Assembly (NCBI GenBank): GCA_030323885.1
Contig: CM059194.1
Coordinates: 4,627,691-4,691,690, forward strand
Source: Branchipolynoe longqiensis
Taxonomy: Eukaryota > Annelida > Polychaeta > Phyllodocida > Polynoidae
Reading direction: 5' to 3'
Length of the DNA stretch: 64,000 bases
This document shows positions 12,361 through 23,915 of this stretch, piece after piece (position 1 is the stretch's first letter; each line of letters opens with the position of its first letter). The translations under genes were made by a program, and so were the position numbers. The notes under the pieces were generated by a model that was not told where the DNA came from, searched no databases, and saw only the letters and a program-made list of their open reading frames with translations.

Positions 12361-12850
12361 ACCCCCGCCACATACCCACACACCCTGTCACATATCCACA
12401 CACCCTGGCACACAACACACACAAACAGCCACGCACCTATACACCCCACATACCCACACAACCCACCACACAAGCACACATCCCGCCACATACCCACACA
12501 ACCTGCCACACATCCACACACCCCACCACGCACTCACACAACCCGCCACATACCCACACAACCTGCCACCCACCCACACACCCCGCCACGCACTCACACA
12601 ACCCGCCACATACCCACACAACCCACCACACAAACACACATCCCGTCACATACCAACACAACCTGCCACACATCCACACACCCCACCACGCACTCACACA
12701 ACCCGCCACATACCCCCACAACATGCCACCCACCCACACACCCCGCCTCGCACTCACACAACCCGCCACATACCCACACCACCTGCCACCCACCCACACA
12801 CCCCGCCACAGACTCACACAACCCGCCACACACCCACACACGCCGCCATA
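12361..12850. repeat. 60-bp higher-order repeat made of 20-bp subunits
   Basis: The right end of the satellite is regular again. Eight units of 60 bp each consist of three related 20-bp blocks of the type 'ccgccacatacccacacaac', 'ctgccac-cacccacacacc' and 'ccgccacgcactcacacaac'. It looks like a separately homogenised daughter array of the CA-rich satellite. Confidence 0.85.
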
Positions 12851-12862
12851 TCAAGGTGAGGA

Positions 12863-13353
12863 CTGGGCCCATATGTATGAGCCCGGGTTAGCAGTCGTAA
12901 CCCTGGGTCATGCAGATTTCCCGGGTTAGCGGTGAAAGGTACATATGTATGTGTCAGAGTTAAACTAACTCGGCGAGTTTAAAGTCGCCTGCACTAACCC
13001 CAAGCGAAAGCAGGGTTAAAGGTGGGGTTAGGCACCGATTATGAGCAAATCTATTCAATGCGACCATATTTAACAGAATTACATACGCACTAAGTGAAAT
13101 TTTATCAATTTAACCCGAAATTCGACCCGTCATTAAGGCTACCGCCGCATTGGCGGCGATATTAATAGTGTCGAATCGACGAAAATAAATACCCACACAG
13201 GGGGTTCCCCAAATAACTGAAACGTTAGCTAACTCGGGCGCGCTTTGGTCACATACATGCCCAGTGACACATTTGGAACCCCAGGGTTAGCTAACCCGGC
13301 ACCCGTCTTTAACCCCGGTGCGGTTAAATAGTGACACATACATATGGGCCCAG
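12863..13353. mobile_element. Foldback-type MITE between two satellites
   Basis: CTGGGCCCATATGTATG at 12863-12879 is perfectly inverted at 13337-13353. Inside are more palindromes: actcggcgagt, gggttagctaaccc near 13283, and repeated 'gggttagc' and 'taaccc' motifs near both ends. It encodes no protein. I see no clear target duplication. It occupies nearly all the space between the CA-rich array and the next satellite. Confidence 0.7.
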
Positions 13354-13500
13354 CTTAGCGCAGTGGTGGGTTAGCGCAGAACTGTTACAGGATGTTGTCT
13401 GTCCAGCTATTACCTCAGTTACTGCTAGAACAGAAAACCGCAGTAAATCAAGGTTAAATCCCGACAAACTCGCAAATACACACAGGCTCGAGCCGGCATC
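13354..13500. other. Short unique spacer
   Basis: Non-repetitive DNA between the MITE and the 37-bp array; no feature seen. Confidence 0.5.
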
Positions 13501-15965
13501 CCCTCCCCGACCCTGCGATTCCCCTACCTCAAACTTCCCCCCACCCCCTACCCTGTTATCCCCCTCCCTCACACTGCCTCCCCCTAACCTGCTATCCCCC
13601 TCCCTCACACTGCCCCCCCCCTAACCTGATATCCCCCTCCCTCACACTGTCCCCTCCCTAACCTGTTATCCCCCTCCCTCACACTGCCCCACCCCCTAAC
13701 CTGCTACCACCATCCCTCCACCTGCCCCACCTACCCTAACCTGCTAACCCCCCTCCCTCACACTGCCCCACCCCCTAACATGCTACCCCCTCCCTCACAC
13801 TGCCCCACCCCCTAGCCTGCTATCCCCCTCCCTCACACTGCCCCACCCCCTACCCTGCTAGCCCCCTCCCTCACACTGCCCCCCACCTAACCTGTTATCC
13901 CCCCTCCCTCACACTGCCCCCCCCCCTCCCTCACACTGCCCCACCCACCCTAACCTGCTACCCCCCTCTCCACACACTGCCCCCCCTAACCTGCTAGCCC
14001 CCTCCCTTACACTGCCCCCCTAACCTGCGATCCCCCTCCCTCCACTGCCCCCCCCCCCTAAACCTGATACCCCCCTCCCTCACACTGGCCCCCCCCCCAA
14101 CCTGTTATCCCCCTCCCTCACACTGCCTCCCCCCTAACCTGCTACCCCCCTCCCTCACACTGCCCACCCCCTAACCTGTTACCCCCCTCCCCACCACTGC
14201 CTCCCCCCTAACCTATTATCCCCCTCTCTCACACTGCCCCCCCCCCCCCTAACCTGCTATCCCCCTCCCTCACACTGCCCCCACTCCCTAACCTGCTATC
14301 CCCCTCCCTCACACTGCCCCCCTCCTAACCTGTTCCTCCCCCTCCCTCACACTGCCCCCACTCCCTAACCTGCGATCCCCCTCGCTCACACTGCCCCCCC
14401 CCCCCCTAACCTGTTCTCTCCCCCCTCCATCACACTGCCCCCACCCCTAACCTGGTTATCCCCCCCCGCACACTGCCCCTCACCCTAACCTGTTACCCCC
14501 CTCCCTCCACTGCCCCCTACCCTGTTATCCCCCTCCCTCACACTCCCCCCCCCCCCAACCTGCTTACCACCCCCCCCCTCACACTGCCCCCCCCCCCCTA
14601 ACCTGCTACCCCCCTCCATCACACTGCCCACCCTTACCCTGGTAACCCTCTCCCTCACACTGCCTCAACCCCCTAACCTGCTACCCCCCTCCCTCCACAC
14701 TGCCCCACCCCCTAACCTGCTTTCCCCCTCCCTCACACTGCCCCACCCCCCTAACCTGCTACCCCCCCTCCCTCACACTGCCCGCCCCCTACCGCTCCCC
14801 CCTAACCTGCTACCCCCCCTCCCTCACACTGCCCCACCAGCCCCTAACCTGCTATCCCCCTCCCTCACACTGCCCCCCCCCCCCCCTAACCTGATATCCC
14901 CCTCCCTCACACTGTCCCCTCCCTAACCTGTTATCCCCCTCCCTCACACTGCCCCACCCCCTAACCTGCTACCACCATCCCTCACACTGCCCCACCTACC
15001 CTAACCTGCTACCCCCCTCCCTCACACTGCCCCACCCCCTAACATGCTACCCCCCTCCCTCACACTGCCCCCACCCCCTAGCCTGCTAATCCCCCTCCCT
15101 CACACTGCCCCACCCCCTACCCTGCTAGGCCCCTCCCTCACACTGCCCCCACCTAACCTGTTATCCCCCTCCCTCACACTGCCCCACCCACCCTAACCTG
15201 CTACCACCCCCCTCCCTCACACTGCCCCCCCCTAACCTGCTAGCCCCCTCCCTCACACTGCCCCCCCTAACCTGCTATCCCCCCCTCCCTCACACTGCCC
15301 CCCCCCCCCTAACCTGTTCATCCCCCCTCCCTCACACTGCCCCAGCCCCTAACCTGCTACCCCCCCTCCCTCACAACTGCCCACCCCCTAACCTGCGATA
15401 CCTCTCCCTCACACTGCCCACCCCCTAACCTGATGTCCCCCTCCCTCACACTGCCCCACCCCCTAACCTGCTATCCCCCTCCCTCACACTGCCCCCACCC
15501 CCTAACCTGCGATACCCCTCCCTCACACTGCCCCACCCCCTAACCTGCTACCCCCCTCCCCTCACACTGCCCCACCCCCTAACCTGCGATACCTCTCCCT
15601 CACACTGCCCACCCCCTAACCTGATGTCCCCCTCCCTCACACTGCCCCACCCCCTAACCTGCTATCCCCCTCCCTCACACTGCCCCCACCCCCTAAACCT
15701 GCTGATACCCCTCCCTCACACTGCCCCACCCCCTAACCTGATGTCCCCCCCCCTCACACTGCCCCACCCCCTAACCTGCTATCCCCCTCCCTCACACTGC
15801 CCCCACCCCCTAACCTGCGATATCCCCCTCCCTCACACTTCCCCCACCCCCTAACCTGCTATCCCCCTCCCTCACACTGCCCCCACCCTTTACCCTGTTA
15901 CCCCCCCCCCCCTCACACTGTCCCCCATCCCCTTACCCTGTTATCCCCCTCCCTCACACTGCCCC
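13500..15965. repeat. ~37-bp C-rich satellite
   Basis: About 65 copies of a 36-38-bp unit: 'cctgctatccccctccctca', 'cactgccccacc' and 'ccctaa'. Length varies because of C-run slippage. A longer internal duplication is visible: the block at about 13620-13900 recurs at about 14890-15170 with the same variants ('ctaccaccatccctc', 'ctaacatgctacc', 'ctagcctgct'). This points to unequal exchange of multi-unit segments. Confidence 0.92.
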
Positions 15966-16440
15966 CCCCCCCTCATTTCCCTGTTATCCTTCTCGCACTC
16001 TGCCCTCCATCTCGCACACTGCCCTTCCCTCCTCCCTACCCCACTGTGCCCTCTCTCCTCCACACTGACACCCTCCCCACACTGCCCTCCTCCACCCCGG
16101 CCTCCCTCCCAGATACTGCCCTCCTCCCCCTCTTCTCCCACCCTCGCCTCCCTCGCCCACCCGGAGGTCCCTCCCCACCCTCGTCTCCCTCCCCAACCCC
16201 GGCCTCCCTTCCCGACACTGCCCTCCTTCCCCACCCACGGCTCCCTCCCCCCCCTCGCCTCTCCCCTCGCCCAATATGGCTTCTCCCCCCTTCCTCGTTC
16301 CACCTCTCCTCAAACCACTCCTGCCCCTCACCCTGCCCCCTCACCCAAGTCTCCTTCCCCTCTAATTTCCACTTCCTCACCCCACTCCCCCCCCACCACA
16401 CCCCCATCACAGTCTGCTTCCACACCCAATGGGATAAACG
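15965..16440. repeat. C/T-rich degenerate flank of the satellite
   Basis: Irregular C/T-rich DNA with weak repetition of 'cactgccctcc' and 'cctccctcccc'. It reads as decayed satellite grading into unique sequence. Open frames on both strands are compositional. Confidence 0.6.
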
Positions 16441-16444
16441 CCGC

Positions 16445-16710
16445 TCAACAAGAAGTTTCAAATGTCGGCTGCGCCACCGGAAGTGAGCGCGACTCGCGGG
16501 AATTGCCAGCGCCTGCGCAATGATCCCCGCAGCGCGCCTGGCGGGCTTTATACACACTTTTCACCGGCGCCAAAGTTCTCGCCGCCAATGTCGTCTGCCG
16601 TCGCTGTGTTGGCTTTGGCGCGCCGGCTTACGCCGCGGCGGAAGGCGGCGTAGGCTTGGCGCCAGTCGGCCGGTAATCCCGGGGGCGGGGAGGAGGGGGA
16701 TGGGAGGCCG
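16445..16710. promoter_or_regulatory. CpG-rich patch with ETS and NRF1-like motifs, possible promoter
   Basis: CpG density jumps here. ACCGGAAGTG (16476-16485) is a perfect ETS-type site and GCGCCTGCGCA (16509-16519) is close to the NRF1 palindrome. TTTATAC follows at about 16547. Such a combination is common at housekeeping promoters in animals. A hairpin-forming gccgcggcgg/aaggcggcg stretch lies at about 16630-16650. No downstream exon was recognised, so a decayed GC-rich repeat is equally possible. Confidence 0.3.
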
Positions 16711-17835
16711 GCTCCAAATGCCAGACCGCAGCTGAGGGACTTGCTTCACATCTCGTGCCCGTTTGTATGTGTGTGTGTGTGAATGTGTGTTGTACGTGTG
16801 TGTGGGGAGGAGGTGTCCATTGCCTATGTTCCTTTTCAACCCTGAAGTAGTCAGTGTAAATCACTCGTACTTTGACACCTCCTTTCGGGTTTCATCTATT
16901 CATTATTATGCAATAAGGCATAGCTAAGTCCTCTTCTGAGTGTTGTGTGGATGGGTGGGAGTATGTTACTGCATTGCTTTTGATTAACACCGGCTAATGT
17001 AACACCTGGCTTAAAATGTGCCAAGGCATTCAGTGCTGCAGATTTGCAGCCTTCAGCGCACCAATGCGACTGAAAACTCCCCAAAACAACAACAACGTAC
17101 TGGTAGTGACTTCATAGTGCTGGCGCACTATGCATTGCATCACCATCATAATTGTCCACTCAGTCACTTTTGTCTGGCACTGAAGAAACCATTCATTGAC
17201 CCCCATGCAAATATCTCCAAACAGCATGGTAAAATGGCAACATCTTTTAATGTTTCGAAGACGTTCTTTGCCAAGGTTTTGCTGGACAAGTAGGCCACTG
17301 ATGAGTAGCCTTCGACAATGATGGTATTTATCCTACTGTACTCCAGTTTGGATTCCACCATATAGCTAGATTCATATTTATATCAAATACATTATTCAAA
17401 CAAATCAGGATTCAATGTTATTTTACCGTGAATCAGATATGGCCCTGCATATATATATACATATGTGTGACCATTTCACATGCATGTGACCACACGATAA
17501 GTGATACCAAATTACATAAGAGTGATTCCAGCTTTTGCAGAATTTGTTCATATTATACGGTACACTTGATGCTGTCAATTTCGTACTTTTATATTGTGGT
17601 CGGAGCAGGTGAATCTCTGTGTGGATATGTGCTACAAATATTATATCAATAATCCCAATAGGGGGAACTACTGACTCAATGGGGTCCCCCACTATCTGTC
17701 TCACTCACGCAGAATTTTGACTTTACTAAAGTGGAGGGGCCTTTTAAGGAGGGTCCAGCCAGAGGTAGCTCAACCAAACTAATTGTATTGTCTTCTCACT
17801 TACTCAATATATAACATATTATAAATATGTATAGT
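16711..17835. other. No gene seen; short GT repeat and a shared dispersed segment
   Basis: A gtgtgtgtgtgtg tract lies near 16766-16805. About 17025-17090 (cagtgctgcagatttgcagc... actgaaaactcc) resembles 43750-43815 and so belongs to an unnamed dispersed repeat. The rest shows no coding signal. Confidence 0.5.
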
Positions 17836-19331
17836 CACAGCAGATGACACAAAGCATACATATTGGCCTAACATACACCACATCGTTTCCATGCAGTCAC
17901 AACATACGACACATATTTTACATCTTGTCAGAACAAACGAGCCAAAGTTTACATATAATCACAGTAGACGACAAACAGTTTAGATATTTACATTCACAAC
18001 ATACAGGAAACAGTTTCCAAGTGGTCACATCATATGTCAACCAGTTTACACACTTAACATTTAATAACAGCAGATGCCAGTTTACATGTATTCAAAACAG
18101 ATGGCAAACATTTTACATTTAGTCACAACAATCACATCATTAACAGATATTCACAGTAGGCGACCAAAGGCTTACATATAGTCACAGTGGATGACAGTTT
18201 ACATATAGTCACAGTGAAAAACAATTTACAGATAGTCACATTGGAAAACAGTTACATATAGTCACATTGGATGACAGTTTACATATAGTCACAATGGAAA
18301 ACAGTTTACATTTAGTCACAGTGGACAACATTTTACATATAGTCAAAGTGGACAACAGTATAAATATAGTCACATTGGACAGTACTATACATCTAGTCAC
18401 AGTGGATGACAGTTTACATATAGTCACAGTGGAAACCGTTTAGTTATAGTCACAGTGGATGACCGTTTACATATAGTGACATGGGATGCCAATTTACACA
18501 TATTCACAGTGGACAACAGTTTACATATAGTCACAGTGGACAACATTCTACATATAGTCACAGTGGACACCATTTTACATATCTTCACATTGAACAACAT
18601 TTTACATAGTCACAGTGGATGACAATGTACACATAGTCACAGTGGATGACACTTTACATATAGTCACAGGGGACATCAATTTAAATCTAGTCACATTGGA
18701 TGACAGTTTACATATAGTCACACTGTACAACAATTTACATCTAGTCACTGTGGACAACAGTTTACATATATTCACAGTGGAAACCTGTTTACATATAGTC
18801 GCAGTGGACCACATTTTACATATAGTCACAGTGGAAAACTGTTTACATATAGTCACAGTGGACACCAGTTTACATATAGTCACAGTGGACGACACTTTAC
18901 ATATATTCACAGTGGACAACATTTTAAATATGGTCACAGTGGACACCATTTTAAATATAGTCACAGTGGACGACATTTTACATATATTCACAGTGGACTG
19001 CAGTTTATGTATAGTCACAGTGGACAACAGTTTAAATATAGTCACAGTGGACAACAGTTTAAATATAGTCACAGTGGACGACACTTTACATATAGTCACA
19101 GTGGACTGCAATGTATGCATAGTCACAGTGGACAACAGTTTACTAATAATCGCATTGGACAACAAATTACATATAATCACATTGGACAACAGTTTACATA
19201 GAGTCACACTGGACAAAGGTTTACATATAGTCACAGTGGAAAACCGTTTATATATAGTCACAGTGGACAACAGTTTACATATAGTCACAGTGGACAACAG
19301 TCTACATATAGTCAGAGCAGCTGCCACACAC
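17836..19331. repeat. 27-bp minisatellite
   Basis: About 55 copies of a 27-bp unit made of 'acatatagtcacagtgg' and 'acaacagttt'. The left part (17836-18180) is more diverged. Because 27 is divisible by three, both strands stay open for about 240 codons, giving 9-residue periods (HIVTVDNSL on plus, STVTICKLL on minus). Simultaneous openness on both strands in register with the DNA repeat argues against a gene. Two stray units lie at about 19445-19505. Confidence 0.95.
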
Positions 19332-19505
19332 ATATAATCCTAGGATATATGAAGAGCTCTTTTCTAAAGCACGGGCTCCGAGCTTGGCAATGGCATTGTA
19401 AGCCCATATTGTGGATTGGCGCTTATCACGTTTAGGACAAGATCTCTTCAAATAGCTTACATATAGTCACATCAGAGAGGAAAGAGTTTACATAAAGTCA
19501 CAGCC

Positions 19506-20119
19506 TGTCCACACCTCCTCGACCACCACTGGGTTGGCTGGCCGTAAGGGGGTGCATTTGTTCCAGTTTGTCCATGTCCTGTAAAGGTCAGTTGAGATTA
19601 TGCGGATTTAATATTCATGTATGCACAGTGATTGATCACTCCCTGCATGGTGGATTTAAGAGAAACCAAGTTTTACTAAAACAGAACATGCAAATAACCA
19701 CTTGAATATAATTTATACATATGCACAATCTACATTTAATTTGTAGTTCAATTTACCGTTGAATGTGTTTTATTTTACATCAGTACCAGGCAACATAATT
19801 ATAATCTCATATCCCACCCCAGTCTGGGTGGGTGCCCCACTGGGAACAATGGTTATTTATGTGGACCTTATAGTGCTGCCGTAATCCAGTAACATGTTAC
19901 GTACACTATATCCCAATATCCCTCTCAGTCGTAATCAGGTTCTCCTGGCAATGGTATAACCGACACATGCTTAGCACCAGGCAAAGTAACTATAAATATA
20001 AATTATGAAACTATTTAGCTAATCTGTGTCAAGGCTTGATACCATGGCCTCTCTTCCACGAAATGAACACCCTACACAATTATAGTTCTAGCCTCTGATT
20101 GGACTAAATCCTGGCTGGC
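19506..20119. other. No gene seen
   Basis: AT-rich DNA. A weak trace of SINE-A-like sequence (ccccactggga, ccttatagtgctgcc) lies near 19840-19890, too decayed to call. Confidence 0.45.
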
Positions 20120-20451
20120 TTGGTTGATTGGTTTTTGGAGTTTACCTCCTGGCAACATCTAAGGTCATATCAGGACGGGTACTGACGTATGACAGTGTTC
20201 ACTCACGGTGACTTTATAGTGATGTCCCACTGGGAGACCAGGCCACCAGCACCATGACCTAATATCCGACTCAGTCACATTATCCTGACACTGAGCTAAC
20301 CAGTCATTGCCCTATCCTATTAATGTCAAGCGCCAGGCTACGCAGTGACAAGTATCAATTTTATAATTCATCAGTTTGACTAGACCAGGAACCAAACTCC
20401 CCATCTATCGTATGCGAGGTCGGCACTGTACCGATTCGGCCACCGCGTCCG
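20120..20451 (-). mobile_element. SINE-A, near full length
   Basis: Read on the minus strand, it starts with an A-box region (tggccgaatcgg at the right end), then a B-box-like segment, the gagt-caaac module, the 'actgagtcggatat' module, 'cactataaagtcaccgtgag', and the 'gatgttgccagga' tail. Boundaries come from matching the plus-strand copy at 47265-47610. Confidence 0.8.
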
Positions 20452-21160
20452 ATAATCAAGTCTAGAAGAACGGTGTAGGATCATTCCGCACTCAGGGACT
20501 ATCGTGTGAATTGCCTGTTTATTTACCTTCTATAATGGATGATTGGCAAGGAAGCCAGTTCATTCATATTTCTGCCTTACATATATCTATAAATAGCAAT
20601 GCACCCAGCAGAATGCTGCTGCTGAGGAGCAATAGTTTTGTTTGATCTCCACAGTTTGATTGGTCCTGTCCCTCCGCTGACTCCCATCAATTTGTGTCCC
20701 ATTAAGGCTTGGCTCCAACAAATATCTACGGGTAAACCAGGATCCTCACCATAAACACCGTAAACCTAAGCAAAGCTAATCGGCTAACTTTTATGCCTAC
20801 ACAGACTTCTCTTTCACGAAGGTAGAATCAATCGCCATTTTGAAAAGCCGGCTGTCAGGCAAAGGAACTTGCACGATGTCAGAATTAACATTAGCCATGA
20901 GTGCAGTGCATGCGATGGGCATTACACTTGAATGGGGCGTTAAAAGGTTTCCCGCTAAATATTCTCACCGAATTAAAATTGCGCTGAAATGAGCTGAATC
21001 ATTCTCGCTTTAAGACTGGTGAGGCACAGAAAACGCTTACCGGAAGTCAGGCTGGTCAGGAGCTAGCCAACGGTAGGTGGCGCCATTGTGCCTAAAAATG
21101 AAACTGTTCTCTCTTTTGTCCTGTTGTTTCTCTCTTTTTTCCCTTTCTTTTCTATATCTT
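20452..21160. other. No gene seen
   Basis: Unique-looking DNA. TACCGGAAGTC near 21040 is an isolated ETS-like motif. A 69-codon plus frame from 21077 has no recognisable domain. Confidence 0.45.
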
Positions 21161-21164
21161 AGAA

Positions 21165-21395
21165 AACTTGTTGTTGTGGAGAATGGGGGTCGTGTTTGGA
21201 CGTTGGCCATTAGTCAAATAGACAGGGGAAAGTTCAATATTGTTGAAAATTGGCTTTCCTCATTTAACTTCTGCCTACCCTATTGAGGTCGAGTCTGGAT
21301 GATGGTAATTAGTCAGATGCAGAAGGAAAACTTCAGTCATAGAAAATTTGCCTTCCTCATTTGCCTTTACCCCACTCTATTCTAGTAACGCTGTG
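21165..21395 (+). repeat. Two diverged ~110-bp tandem copies
   Basis: The segments at 21165-21285 and 21286-21395 share 'ggtcg.gt.tgga', 'attagtca.at', 'aaa.ttca', 'gaaaatt.gccttcctcattt' and 'taccc.a..ctatt' in the same order. Part of the motif (gggaaatttcagtcatag, tcttcctcatt) recurs at about 46606-46645, next to a SINE-C. Confidence 0.5.
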
Positions 21396-22135
21396 TATCT
21401 TGCCGGTTCCTGAGAAATACAGGCTTTGGCATTATTGCTTTGACTCAACCACGGGGCGAACCTAACTTATCTACACCGTGTCCTATTCATATTGAGGAAT
21501 AGAGGAGTGACACTGAGATAGCCTCGAAGCGAAGGGCGATCCCTGGTTTATTGAGCCATTTCTGGGTACATATCAACAATAAGGTTCCATAATTTCAAAT
21601 CAAATACCTCCAAATTAACGATTTCAAATTAAGTTATTTCGAATTAATGTAACGCAGCGTGTTTTGTTGTATACATATTTGTATTCACCTGAATACAGTC
21701 TCTTTTTTTCAACACCGAGGATACTGGTCTTCCATCCACAATTAATGTACTGGATTTATCCAGAACTTCCTTGCAGAAACTCAAAACGAACATATAACTG
21801 TTGACTATCCCTATTGGACGCTAATACAAAGACAACAATAAGAAGTGTTGCATGTTGCTAGGAGTAGGAGTTCACTCAATCAACAAACATCCTTGAGAAA
21901 AGGTGGTCGGTGGTAATTCCCTGATTGAAAACGAGGCTGAGCAGTTGTGTGGTCTCAACTGTACCCAACTGGGAAGCACCTGAACAAACCGCCCCCCCCC
22001 CACCAACACCACCACCACCGCTTTAACGCAAAACCACGCAGAATCAAAGCGACGCTCCAGCAGGCTTACACCGGGTTGAGGAAGACACAATGTAAACCAC
22101 CAACTTGACGTGTGACGTCACATGCAGTGAGTAGA
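21396..22135. other. No gene seen
   Basis: Repeated 'tttcaaat' and 'aaattaa' motifs at 21585-21650 may be a decayed MITE. The remainder is featureless. Confidence 0.4.
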
Positions 22136-22139
22136 ATTG

Positions 22140-23470
22140 TGGTTAGGAAACCACTGTGCAATTATGTGCAGACAAGGTATAATAGATGATTTCCACTGAT
22201 GATGTGACCTTTGACAGCAGTGACAGTAACTAGAGTTGTGGTTAGCAGACCAATATGTAACATCTTATGTGGTGAATAGGTCTTATAATATACATGTTTA
22301 CTAATTGCACTCTGGGTAGCACATCATTGAGAAATATGTTATGTGGTGCACATATTTTCTATACTCACCACGACCTCACCTCTGGGTAGAAAACCACTGA
22401 CAAATGTATCAAGATCATGTGGAAATAAATATGTTATTATTATTAAGTGGGGCAGCGGTATAATAGAGGAGTTCAACCACAGCCCTAACATCTCACGGCA
22501 CTGGCATTAACTAGAATTGTGGTTCGCAGGCCAATATGTAGCATCTTATGTGGTGAATACGACGTTTACTAACGCTGACCTGATCTCATCGCTTGGTAGC
22601 AAACAATTGAGTGACATTGTATGTGTTGGAAAGGTCTCATAAAGGTTTTGTAATACACAATGATTATGTGGACATACATATTTTATTATTATTATTTTGT
22701 GATGAAATGGTACCTCCGATCTTCTTCTGCGTAGAACACCTTTGAGCAATATGATGTGTGGTGAAAAGGTCTTAGAGAAGATTGTTACCACTACCCTGAC
22801 ATAGTATGGCAAATAGAGTTGTGTCTAGCAGGTAACTATGTAAGATCTTACGTGTTGAAAAAGTAGTATATAGGATGTCTATCATTGACATGACCTCTGA
22901 CGGCAGTGGCAGCAACTAGAGTTGTGTGTAACAGACCACTGAGAAATATGTTATAAGTGTAAAGGTCTTATAATGAATTTCTAAGCCCAAGCTGACCTCT
23001 AACGGCAGTAGCAGCGACTAGAGTTGTGTGTAGCAGACCACTGATAAATATGTTATAAGTGTAAAAGGTCTTATAAAGAATGTCTAAACCCGAGCTGACC
23101 TCTAACGACAGTGGCAGCAACTCCAGTTGTGTGTAGCAGCAGACCACTGAGAAATATGTTATAAGTGAAAAAGGTCTTATATAAAGAATTTCTAAACCCG
23201 AGCTGACCTATAACGGCAATGGCAGCAACTAGACTTGTGTGTAGCAGACCACTGAGAAATATGTTATAAGTGAAAAAGGTATTATAAAGAATGTCTAAAC
23301 CCAAGCTGACCTCTAACAACAGTGGAAGCAACTAGAGTTGTATGTAGCAGACGACTGATAGCTATGTTATGAGTGAAAAGGTCTTATAAAAAATTGCTAA
23401 ACCCGACCCAACCTCTAACGGCAGTGGCAGCAACTAGAGTTGTGTGTAGCAGACCACAGATGACTATGTT
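22140..23470. repeat. ~103-bp tandem repeat
   Basis: The clearest part (22880-23470) has six units, with 'tgacctctaacggcagtggcagcaactagagttgtgtgtagcagaccactga', 'aatatgttataagtg' and 'aaaggtcttataaag' in each. Starts of 'tgacctct' are spaced 102, 103, 108, 103 and 102 bp. The left part (22140-22880) contains older, longer-spaced copies with the same modules. No coding capacity. Confidence 0.85.
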
Positions 23471-23604
23471 ATATTCGGCAAAGTAATTGTACCAACGACC
23501 TCCCCTTTTTGACAAAACCCTTGTCAAAACATTTAAAATATGCAAGACATTCATATACAGAAAAAACTAAAGTAACAATTGTTCACAATCCTGACATTGC
23601 AATT

Positions 23605-23915
23605 GATTCAAAGGGAACAAGGTAGATCGTTATTATGTAGCTTACTCTAGCTTGAAGTAACTTTTATTTTAAGTGGCTAACTTTTGAGATATTTGAAATG
23701 GAAACATGCACAATTAGTTTTGGCAAGCTTGTCAAAACTCTGATTCCATAGGCTTCTGCAGGAACAGGTTATATTCAATTGCCTCAGCATTCCCTGCTAT
23801 GTGGTGACAACTGTTTAATAAGTGCACTAGTATCTAAGTTAGATATGTAGATCCAACTTTAAATAATTGCTTTGGTTTTGAAAATGTGGTATATTCATCG
23901 GATTATGCAGCTTGA
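23605..23915 (+). mobile_element. MITE-E, 5'-incomplete copy
   Basis: Shares with 32686-33037 the ordered blocks 'taacttttattttaagtggctaacttttgagatat', 'aactctgattccatagg-ttctgcag', 'aagtgcactagtatctaagtt', 'ttttgaaaatgtgg' and the right terminal sequence 'catcggattatgcagctt' (23896-23913). The left terminus is not recognisable. Confidence 0.7.

Noticed and set aside
7397..12859. Giant Pro/His/Thr-rich protein
   Set aside because: The frame follows the CA-rich satellite exactly and other frames on both strands are also open. No start context or non-repetitive domain.
17836..19331. CRISPR array
   Set aside because: A 27-bp period looks CRISPR-like, but there are no unique spacers, no cas genes, and the context is an animal-type genome. 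The same applies to the 39-bp and 40-bp arrays.
18602..19337. 240-residue repeat protein on either strand
   Set aside because: Both strands are equally open because the DNA unit is 27 bp.
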